Below are positions 56,519 to 64,000 of a stretch of 64,000 nucleotides of DNA, one piece after another (the stretch's first letter is position 1; the number at the start of each line of letters is the position of its first letter). The position numbers and the translations under genes are program-made. Under the pieces are notes generated by a model. It was given only the letters and a program-made list of their open reading frames with translations, was not told the DNA's origin and ran no database searches. The DNA is from Lucinisca nassula (lineage: Eukaryota > Mollusca > Bivalvia > Lucinida > Lucinidae): contig OY757011.1 in NCBI GenBank assembly GCA_963580285.1, positions 159,947,908 through 160,011,907 on the forward strand. Reading direction: 5' to 3'.

Positions 56519-56551
56519 TTTGCGCATGCGCAAGAATGACGTCATAAACGG
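56519..56551 (+). promoter_or_regulatory. NRF1-like plus CRE motif, duplicated
   Basis: TTGCGCATGCGCAAGAATGA contains GCGCATGCGC (NRF1-type palindrome), directly followed by TGACGTCA (CRE). The same pair occurs at ~57657-57689. Motif presence only; no gene is seen next to either. Confidence 0.4.
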
Positions 56552-56650
56552 GATTCCTAAAACCTCCTATTGCTTCAAGGCAGTGGGACAGATAAAATGT
56601 TAATTACAGCGTAAAGCAGTGGAATTCTTTTAAACTTTCGACGAATTCTA

Positions 56651-56817
56651 GAAGCCTCCGTGGTGTAGTGGTTACGCTACTCGCCTTGTAAACCAGGGGT
56701 CGCAGGATCGATCCCGGGCTTCTCCAGACTTTCGGATGAGTCTTTAAACCGAGGTCCCGTCTCCGTATGACCTTAGCTGTTGGTGGGACGTAAAACTCAA
56801 ACACTCACTCACTCACT
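56651..56817 (+). mobile_element. SINE-T, complete copy with target duplication
   Basis: CGACGAATTCTA flanks it at 56639-56650 and 56818-56829 (12 bp). The tRNA-Thr-like head is intact; the tail ends in CACTCACTCACTCACT. It entered a sequence whose uninterrupted relative lies at 54738-54870. Confidence 0.92.
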
Positions 56818-56879
56818 CGACGAATTCTAATGTAAGATAATGAGAGAAACGCTGATATGCTGCCAGGTGTGAAATTTCG

Positions 56880-57173
56880 CATCACGAAAACATGCCTATA
56901 CAAATACATTATCAAGTTTTCGGCTACTGAAAAATGGAAATTTTACGATGGAAAATTGTGATAATTTTCTTATTTTTGCTCCAAACATAGATTGCGGGAC
57001 TCGATGGAACCGCCTCGACGACCGCCTCGACGAGGCGGTTCTATCGAGTGCCCACATTCTACATTTTTGAGCAGAAATAAGAAAAATAATGTTTACCCCA
57101 TTTAAACTCCAGTTTTACTATATAAAAGCGGGGTTTTAGAGGGTCAAATTCGCATAGGCGTGTTTTCATGATG
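56880..57173 (-). mobile_element. Family H MITE, subtype A
   Basis: CATCACGAAAACATGCC to GGCGTGTTTTCATGATG. The hairpin apex is duplicated (CGCCTCGACGACCGCCTCGA). The related sequence at ~54868 lacks the insertion after GTGAAATTTCG. Confidence 0.87.
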
Positions 57174-57739
57174 GCAAATCCCACGTGTTATTTTTTTTAG
57201 TTAACCGCTCTTTCTCTCTTTCTCTCTCTCTCCCTCTCGACAAATCGCTGGACATTTTAACTGCACTTCTAGACAGATCGTTTTTTTTTTTTTTTCTAAA
57301 TTGTACATGTAGAGATAGATAAATAGATATATAGATCTGTCCGTATGTGATAGCTATACTTTGATAGCGAATAAAACGAACTTACATAAAAACTTATTTT
57401 GTAAGTAAGCTTTCGTGAATAACGGTATCTCAAGCCATTAACATGGGTCATTCACGAAGAGATTTTCGACAATTAAAAACGACCCAAGGATAAATGAATT
57501 TCAGTAATAAAAGCAAAATATCAGTCTTTCCTTCTCGGGGAATTATTTCAATGTAAACGGGTATATTTTCTCTCAAAATGTCTTAATTTTGTTAGCATTT
57601 TAAGTTCCGCCAATACATTTGAATAGCAATGGCCGTTTCAACTGACGGCCAGTGCTTTGCGCATGCGCAAGAATGACGTCATAAACGGAATTCCTAAAAC
57701 CTCCTATTGAAATATCTTGGTTAAATTTTAAACCAAAAA

Positions 57740-58015
57740 TGATAAAAGTCCTGATATCTTTAATATTTCGGCTCAAACATATATTGTGGGTACCTGTTAG
57801 AACCGCATCGGTAAGGTGCTTCTAACGAGAACCCACAATTTATGTTTTTGAGTAGAAAAAAAAATAATGTATCCCCTCTTAACCCCAGTTTTACTATACA
57901 ATATTTTTACATTGTGGGTACTCGTAAAAAAACGCCTCTGTGAGGGGATTCTAACGAGGACAATATTTGTTTTGAGTAGAAATAAGAAAAATAATGTATA
58001 CCCCTCCAAACCCCC
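57740..58015. mobile_element. Two degraded family H hairpins in tandem
   Basis: Hairpin 1 at ~57783-57845 and hairpin 2 at ~57908-57970, each with GTGGGTAC and TCTAACGAG arms, sharing AATAATGTAT(A)CCCCTC. Probably a partial tandem duplication of one element. Confidence 0.65.
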
Positions 58016-58052
58016 AAAAATAAATAAATAAATGTTCATTGAATGATTAAAT

Positions 58053-58233
58053 CGTGGTGCAAGTCAGACCGCCCTTGCTTATAAATAAACCCTGTTGGTT
58101 TTATTGGGCGACAAGGCTTGAGATGTCATTTCATCTCAGTGTCAGGTAAAAGTCCCGAAAAAATTGATAGCAACATCTCCAAAATGACCTATACAGTGTT
58201 GTCCGGGATGTTAAACCTCAAATCAAACAAACA
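58053..58233 (+). mobile_element. SINE-R copy 9, 5'-truncated
   Basis: From GTGCAAGTCAGACCGCCC to TTAAACCTCAAATCAAACAA. Confidence 0.82.
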
Positions 58234-58663
58234 AACACAGTCTTAAATTAATAAATTCTTTAAGTTTACTTTTTCAGATTTGAATCAATGAAACAATGAC
58301 TATCAGAGTTTTCCTTTCCTTTTTTTAAAAAAAAATAAAATAAAAATTAAAAAGAATTAATTTAAAACAACATTTTGTTAGAAACAATCTCAGTAAAAAA
58401 AATACCATCACACAAGTTCCCCTTATAGAGCCCCCTTTTAAACATATCTCTCAGAGAGTCTCTGCTCATAATCACCTCATAATCACTTAGATAAGATAAG
58501 CTTTTGATGTGCGCTATGGTCCGAAGGACTTGATTATTGGAGATTATGTAACAGGCCACCCCTTTTATAAAGAGAAAAAAATGTGTCTTTATAATCAGTA
58601 AGAGTATCTCCTTTGCATTTCTATGCTTACAACTCAGACTCAAGGTTCTCGTCTTAACGGATA
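58234..58663. other. No gene seen
   Basis: AT-rich, with an A-rich run near 58325-58350. Nothing recognised. Confidence 0.5.
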
Positions 58664-58940
58664 CATTACGAAAACACGCCTATACAAATACATTGTAAAT
58701 TTAACCACCAAATAATGAAAATTTTCAGATGAAAAATTGTGGTATTTTTCATATTTCTGCTCAAAACATAGATTGTGGGTGCTCGTTTGAACCGCCTCGG
58801 CGAGGCGGTTCTGTCGAGTGCCCAAAATCTATGTTTTGAGCAGAAATAAGAAAAATAATTTATATCCCTCCAAACCCCAGTTTTACTTTTTGAAAGTGGG
58901 GTTTAAGGGGTCAAATTTATATCGCCATGCTTTCGTGATG
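58664..58940 (-). mobile_element. Family H MITE, subtype A, well preserved
   Basis: CATTACGAAAACACGCC to TGCTTTCGTGATG, hairpin around CGCCTCGGCGAGGCGG. TA flanks both sides (58662-58663 and 58941-58942), one of the few copies with a possible TA duplication. Confidence 0.87.
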
Positions 58941-59374
58941 TAGCTCGATAGAACAGTTATTTCACCGGCCGGTATGTAAAGCTTGCAGACAACAATAGAA
59001 AATACATAGTTCTATATTACTGCTTTAAAATATGCGACCAGTAAAATGTCTAGGAAAACCTTTTACTTTCTAAACCTTTTACTTCTAATTTTGGAAAACT
59101 TTTAATCCGAAATCTTCAGCAAAGCACTGTCTGTATTTTTGGCATACAACCCGATGCTCGATGTTACAACAATATTAATGTCTGTGGCGTAAAATAAATT
59201 TAATAATTATTAAATGTTATAAATATATTATCAATATACACGGCCAGTATTGTGGCCCAAAACAACAAAATAAAGTAACATTCAGCATTTCAGCAGATCA
59301 GCGTTTTAGTCACTTTCTGCTGATCCTGCTGAATTCAGCAGGTTTTGCAGCGTTTTAGACAGGCCCCATTAAGA
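58941..59374. other. No gene seen
   Basis: AT-rich. GCTGATCCTGCTGAATTCAGC fragments near 59295-59345 form short repeats of CAGCA/TGCTG. Nothing coding. Confidence 0.5.
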
Positions 59375-59765
59375 TAGCATATCCGCGTGACATAGTGTTT
59401 TTTTTTTTTTTTTTTTTTTCGTATCTCCAAAATGGCAATTCATATCTCAAAAACGGTTATCTTCTATGTATTGGTGCAGATATTAGAAATTGTAATAGCT
59501 TGTGAAGTGGAGTGCTCATAACACAGACCTTTTAACATGTTGCGTTTCTATACAAATTAATATATAACAAAATCAATGTGTGGCAATTTTCTTTTACTCC
59601 AATCATAGGTCGTGGTGCTCGTTAGAACCGCCTCATTAACGAGTTCTCACAACCTAGGTCTTGGAGCAGAAAATAGAAAATGTAAATCCCTTTAAACCCC
59701 GGTTTTCTCTATGTAAAGTAGGGTTTAAAATCGGTTTTCGTTACATGGACTTGTGAATATGTGGC
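59375..59765 (+). mobile_element. Degraded family H MITE, subtype B, with an extra internal segment
   Basis: CCGCGTGACATAGTG and TCTCCAAAATGGC near the left end; TAGAACCGCCTCATTAACGA and AACCCCGGTTTTCTCTATGT at the right. A T-run (59399-59419) and ~120 bp of foreign sequence interrupt it. Confidence 0.6.
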
Positions 59766-60115
59766 ATTTCTAAACAATGTCAATTAAAATAATTCAACTG
59801 ACACCCACCATAAACTATTATCCTTCTTCTTTTATTCTAATATATAAAGTAGAATATTTCATTCCAGCACACAAAAAAATAGGGTTTTTGATTACCAATA
59901 ATATTTTGTGTTAAGCACAAAAAAGGCTCACTTTTAACAGAGTAATTTTCTCGCTCGTTAAGACTTCAGTAACGACAGAACAGAGCTTTATTTGGAGATA
60001 AACTCGGGCCACACCAAAACAGCCAGTCCGATATTAATAGACATCAATTGACATGAGCGATTCTCGTTCATTATCCCCCGGGGTCATAAAAGCGTAACTG
60101 ATTTCACACACAGCC
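59766..60115. other. No gene seen; region upstream of the 60.2-kb ORF
   Basis: AT-rich until ~60000, then the base composition becomes more balanced. No repeat recognised. Confidence 0.5.
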
Positions 60116-60118
60116 GGC

Positions 60119-60126
60119 TTATATAG
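60119..60126 (+). promoter_or_regulatory. TATA-like box
   Basis: TTATATAG lies ~85-92 bp upstream of the ATG at 60211, a plausible distance for a Pol II start and short leader. Weak evidence on its own. Confidence 0.3.
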
Positions 60127-60210
60127 CACAGTTGAGATTACACAACAGGTGCACATGACATCACACAACCTCTTCAACTCCCGAAGAGATCACAACTCAA
60201 GACATCAACT

Positions 60211-60984
60211 ATGGAAGATTACAGATTACCGATTCCTTTGATCAGCCTGCTGAAGACCAGTCAGCTCTCAGGCCATCCAGACTTCGACGTGAGCATGAGA
60301 GCAGATCACGTCGAAATCAAGCTTGTCTGGAAGCGTCAACCGCCGCAGACCAGAAAGGCATCTAAGACAACATCCAAGGCTACCTCCAAGACTTCAAAGT
60401 CCGAGACAACAGCCAAGACAGATTTCAAGAAGAAGAGCGAGCCGCCACAACAGCAGCCATCTTCTCCGACCAAGATTCCACCGCCGCCGCCAAACCAGCG
60501 ACCTTCAGAACCTCCAGCGACAGCAGCCAAGGCACACCGCAAACCTCAAGCCGCGCAGACCAAGCCTCCAGGGACACCAGCGAAGTGACCAGCAAAGCCT
60601 CCAGCGCCCGCTGTGTCACCCATCAAAACAGCCTCACCGATGGAGACAAACAACTCCGATGACAGATCTGGGCTGAAGACCACCAAAAGAAGAGCTCTAT
60701 CCAAGTACAGGATCGTCGACGCACGAAAGTACAAGCCGCTCGACATGGTGATCCTGGAACTGCACAACAGAAAGAATCCTGACAAAGAACCCTGCTTCGG
60801 GATACACAGTCCATCAACAGGATTCCTAATCTACAAGGGGATGGACAGCAAGATCCACAAGCCAGAAGATCACATGAAGATCAAGGCCTGCTGGGATGAA
60901 AGCCCCACAGGCCAACAGAAAGAGCTCACAGAAATGGCGCTGAAGTGCATGAAGACGGTAAACTGCGTCTACGTCCGACCGTGA
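60211..60984 (+). pseudogene. Lys/Pro-rich ORF with one in-frame UGA, retroelement ORF1-like
   Basis: A 258-codon frame open except for TGA at codon 126 (60586-60588). Part 1: MEDYRLPIPLISLL start and VEIKLVWKRQPP, then a basic stretch rich in K, S, T and a P/Q-rich region. Part 2 after the stop, same frame: more P/A-rich linker, then a compact domain (YRIVDARKYKPLDMVILELH ... MKTVNCVYVRP). Codon use and low AT differ from neighbours. I do not recognise the family. A gag/ORF1-like nucleic-acid-binding protein of a retroelement is an inference from the basic/proline layout and the SGNH ORF nearby. A single UGA could be a mutation or, less likely, readthrough. Confidence 0.5.
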
Positions 60985-62054
60985 TCTTGCTGGAAACCCC
61001 GCAACAACCGCCTGGGAGTGCAAAAACAACTTGGAAATCGCCTATGGACCGATCCCAGCGCGGCCCCTGAAGAGAGCATCTGACCTACTTAGCTCTCGAG
61101 CAAGATGTATGAGTCGCGATTGATAGCCGGAATTGGCAAAGACTCTACATCATTTTCTACGCTCACTTTTAGACTGGCGTTTCAAAATTCAAAAACAAAC
61201 AGTGCCTCTCTCTTTAAACTGGATTTAGCACCGAGTCGGCCGGGCCTGGTAAAGTTGCACGTTGGACTTTACCGCGCATGGAGCCCACCCCAGAGGCACT
61301 GTTGAAACTTAGTCTTGTTGAAGTTGGCGACACAGCCCTTTTACAGGACCTTTTTCTGCTTTGACCAGGTTCAGACATGTTGACACGCAAAAAGTTAGGT
61401 ACAAGCAGGCGACTTTGGACTTACGCTAAAGGACTTACGCTAGACTAGGACGGACGGGGTTGGAGCCGAGCGATGACCTACTTATTTCTCGGTAACGAGA
61501 AATAAGTGGGTCAACGCACGGCTACGGAGTTGTGCCAGCATGGATTCGTTCCCTGGGACCTCCACCAACTGACGACCCTCGACAAGGGGAAACTGGAAAA
61601 CAAACAAACAAACAACAGGTGCATTTTGTGGTGCTTATTTGTACCACAAAATTGTAGAGTCCATCCATTGCTTTCTTCTAGCTTGTAGCTTCAGCCGCAT
61701 CTACACCCTCACGCCAGCACCATGTCTATGGATGTCGTCTACGCCTTTTGTATCAATTTTGATATTGGTATTTTTGTTTTTTATTTTTTGTTGTTTGATT
61801 TTTGCATATTTTTGTAACGTATGTACATTTTTACATAATTTGGTCTGTGCCCCCAGCTTATTGAGTATATATGCGGGCGGATGTGCTCGCCCAGCCACGG
61901 ACCTGTCGTGTTTGTTTTTCTTGTGCTTTAAAGATGGTGTTGTCCGTTTTGGGGCAAGCCCACCCGCTCTCTATTGCTGGGTAGGACAGTTTTTGTACCT
62001 GCAAGGTTGTGCTTGTAGATTATATTTTGTGATTTTTGTTTATTCTGTACATAT
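60985..62054. other. No gene seen; possible 3' region of the retroelement-like unit
   Basis: A perfect hairpin ACTTATTTCTCG/CGAGAAATAAGT lies at 61480-61507; GACCTACTTA recurs near 61083. A T-rich stretch spans 61740-61830. Open frames here have no recognisable domain. Confidence 0.5.
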
Positions 62055-62395
62055 GGAGCGTGATAGCTCAGTGGTTAGTGCACTTGCCTCTGATGCTAGA
62101 GGTCCCGGGTTCGATCCCCGGCAGCGGCGATAAAATTTCGGTGTCCGAACACGCTCCATTGGCATCATTTGCAGGGATGAATGTCATTAAGTGCACCGTC
62201 CTTCGGATCGGGACGTTAACTGGAGGCCCCCTGTGCAGGGAGAACCATCCCCTGTGCAGGTTAAAGATCCCTACCGTAATTACATGATTACTGTGTAGGC
62301 TTTCATCCTGCAAAACTGGAGTGTATGTAATATACACCTGCGGTAATGGTCAAATGTGACCGACGCAGTATCAGAAGATAGATAGATAGATACAA
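62055..62395 (+). mobile_element. tRNA-derived SINE with GATA tail
   Basis: Head: GGAGCGTGATAGCTCAGTGG (A box), GGTCCCGGGTTCGATCCCCG (B box), ending AGCGGCGA. Body: GTGCACCGTCCTTCGGATCG, GGACGTTAACTGGAGGCCCC, a doubled CCCTGTGCAGG, GTGTAGGCTTTCATCC. Ends in AGAAGATAGATAGATAGA. The anticodon loop (TGATGCTA) is irregular, so the parent tRNA is not assigned. The minus-strand ORF crossing it is not a gene. Confidence 0.82.
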
Positions 62396-63060
62396 CATAT
62401 AGTATAGTGTGAGGTCTCCGCCGTCTCGGGCCCAAGTTCGTGTTTATTTTAGTTTGTGGGTGACCTCTATCGCGGAGGATGTGGAAGTAGGTCAATCCCC
62501 TTTTCTGCATTTTTTTGTTAATCCACGTAGGATGTCATATTCTGTGGGACCGTAAGTGGGTCATTCTGAGTCGCCATGTTTACATGTCATTATCGCATCC
62601 TACGTGAAGGAAGGCACCATATGAGGAATTGTATTCCTACCTAGTCGTTTGAGGGCCCGAGATATCGTGTGCCAATCTCGTTAGCAATGTAGTTAGTACA
62701 AATTCATTTAATCATGTAGGTCGCATACAAGCGTCCGCCTGCGCATGTGTGCAGTCGAGCACTCCTATGCGATCTTGTTTTTATGTGTCATATTTACAGT
62801 TAACAATGTTTGAAATCGCTTTTTGGGAAAAAAAGCTCTTCTTCTTCTTCTATCTCCAGGTTTTTGATATCTCTTTTCCTATACTATCCTCTCTACGGGA
62901 TTCCTACTCTACAACTATTCTACAACTATCGCTTTATCTACCTAATTGAGCATTGCGTGGGTGGATATATGTTGTTTTAGTTTTGCGTGGGTGGTTGTGT
63001 GTTGATGCCCTCCCTCAGGGTCGCGCTAAGTCATGCCCTAGTTAGTTAGTTTATTTCCCT
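62396..63060. other. No gene seen; spaced inverted repeat
   Basis: CACGTAGGATG (~62524) and CATCCTACGTG (~62597) are inverted around ~60 bp. A TTCTTCTTCTTCT run is at 62838-62851. No coding signal. Confidence 0.5.
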
Positions 63061-63066
63061 TATCTG

Positions 63067-63074
63067 TATAAATA
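63067..63074 (+). promoter_or_regulatory. TATA-like box upstream of the SGNH ORF
   Basis: TATAAATA lies 36-43 bp before the ATG at 63110, which would leave a very short leader. Weak evidence. Confidence 0.3.
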
Positions 63075-63109
63075 TATGGTCGTCTTGACTGTCCGTTTTA
63101 ATTACGGTC

Positions 63110-63454
63110 ATGGCGCGATTTGCTGTTTTTGGTGATTCTTATGTTAAACGAAAAGGGCAGTACCGAGGGCTGTTTGATGTACCAGGCGATGTTCGGTTTT
63201 CCGGCCACGGTGGTATGCGCGTGGCGAGCTATGATGTTGACTTGTGGGACAGCGTTTCATATTTCCGAAGGCAAAGTTGGGACAGCGATGGCCGCCTCCA
63301 CAGGCACTATTATAGGGACCGTATTCATTTGTCAAGGGAGGGACAGAAGCAATACCATGTGTGCTTAGAGAGAGAGCCTTCCTGTGATTTTTCTGCTAGT
63401 CAGGTGTTTATAAAAGGGTCCTTTTGTGGCCGCCAGATCATTCCGTTTGGGTAA
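63110..63454 (+). CDS. Shortened SGNH hydrolase-like ORF, probably from a retroelement
   Basis: 114 codons. FAVFGDSYVKR (4-14) is the first SGNH block with nucleophile Ser10. DVRFSGHGGMRVAS (27-40) resembles the glycine block, and YRDRIHLSREGQKQY (68-82) the last block with Asp70 and His73. The middle of the domain, including the GxND block, is missing: full SGNH domains are ~180-200 residues. So it is internally deleted but still open. Such domains occur in ORF1 of several non-LTR and tyrosine-recombinase retroelements, and LINE A in this window has one. A cellular enzyme is less likely because of the deletion. Confidence 0.55.
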   Translation: MARFAVFGDSYVKRKGQYRGLFDVPGDVRFSGHGGMRVASYDVDLWDSVSYFRRQSWDSDGRLHRHYYRDRIHLSREGQKQYHVCLEREPSCDFSASQVFIKGSFCGRQIIPFG

Positions 63455-63612
63455 CCTTATAATGTACATCCTTTATTCGAAAGCGAAAAAAAGAAAAAAC
63501 AAAGAGATGTGATAAGGCCATTGTTTCTTATTTCTGTCCCACTTATCTATTGCATTCCTGAAGGAGAGCCTTTTGTTTGCTAGTGTGTTGGTGTGCCGTT
63601 CTCCTTTGGGTT
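63455..63612. other. A-rich stretch after the SGNH ORF
   Basis: GCGAAAAAAAGAAAAAAC at 63483 may mark the 3' end of a retroposed unit. No other feature. Confidence 0.4.
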
Positions 63613-64000
63613 GTGTGGCTCTCGATCAGCCAAGATTTTGACGCAACGCTGCTCAGTGCCAAAGTCCTAAGACCGCAAACCCCAGCGTTACATCTCGTCC
63701 TGATTTCCCGTTTGCCTCACCCCTTTCGGAGAGGCCGGGCGATGGATTTTCCTTGTGGTAAATCCATGCCCAGTTCCGGCGTGTTCTCAAGTGATTCTGT
63801 TTCGGGCAGTGTGGCTCCCGATCAGCTAGGATTTTGGTGCAGCGCTCATAAGTGCAAAGCCAGTGGACCGCAACCACAACGCTACACCTCGTCTTAACCG
63901 CTCGCTTGCCACACCCCTTTGGAGGGTGGGTCGGGGCTATGGATTTTCCTTGTGGTGGGTCCATGCCCCGTTCTGTTATGGTCTTCTCACAGTGATCCAG
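63613..64000. repeat. 196-bp tandem repeat, two units, cut by the window end
   Basis: GTGTGGCTC starts units at 63613 and 63809. Shared: CGATCAGC.AGGATTTTG-like, GGATTTTCCTTGTGG and CACCCCTTT. About 80 percent alike by eye. The second unit reaches the window edge. Confidence 0.82.

Noticed and set aside
60336..60817. Overlapping antisense frames over the Lys/Pro-rich ORF
   Set aside because: Shadows of the plus-strand frame in a low-stop, GC-richer stretch.
61639..62133. 164-codon hydrophobic open frame
   Set aside because: Half of it is T-rich sequence and the end is the tRNA-derived SINE. An artefact of composition.

Overview
This 64-kb window looks like gene-poor nuclear DNA of a marine mollusc, most likely a bivalve. 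That is inferred from the kinds of repeat, not from a species marker. It is AT-rich, has long microsatellites (GT, GATA, CT, ATT), tRNA-derived SINEs, fold-back elements, decayed non-LTR retrotransposons, and tandem repeats carrying TCAAGGTCA and GGAC/GTCC motifs. There are no operons, ribosome-binding sites or dense ORFs. Only one intact cellular gene is visible: an intronless 392-codon type II membrane sulfotransferase of the heparan sulfate 3-O-sulfotransferase family (complement of 38221-39399).

Layout. 1-10,940: a SINE split by a 5'-truncated non-LTR element (LINE A: SGNH-type ORF1, endonuclease, reverse transcriptase). LINE A is itself split inside its endonuclease by a 4,499-bp element with ~180-bp terminal inverted repeats (TIRs); removing the insert rejoins the reading frame. 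11,415-14,702: a decayed minus-strand LINE (LINE B), interrupted by a 503-bp tail of another retroelement flanked by a 4-bp duplication, then the 3' end of a plus-strand LINE. 15-25 kb: fold-back MITEs, SINEs, satellite-like arrays and retroelement scraps. 25-27 kb: a head-to-tail array of a CRE-containing repeat and a 128-bp GT tract. 27.5-32.6 kb: a diverged inverted-repeat structure enclosing a 1,852-bp element with an 8-bp target duplication and inverted minisatellite ends. 33.8-35 kb: a ~145-bp satellite. 38-39.4 kb: the sulfotransferase gene. 40-58 kb: many SINEs, fold-back elements, local duplications and microsatellites. 60-64 kb: a low-AT retroelement-like region with a Lys/Pro-rich ORF broken by one UGA, a tRNA-derived SINE, a shortened SGNH ORF and a 196-bp tandem repeat running off the end.

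The dominant pattern is one fold-back family (family H here), about twenty copies in two subtypes, with a conserved central hairpin. A second short palindrome (family K) recurs at ten or more sites. Nested insertions give relative ages: SINE-L is older than LINE A; LINE A is older than both the 4.5-kb TIR element and one family H copy; LINE B is older than the retroelement tail. Family names (H, K, D, SINE-T, SINE-L, SINE-R, SINE-V) are labels used only in this report. I found no convincing new enzymatic system; the unusual material is structural and mobile.
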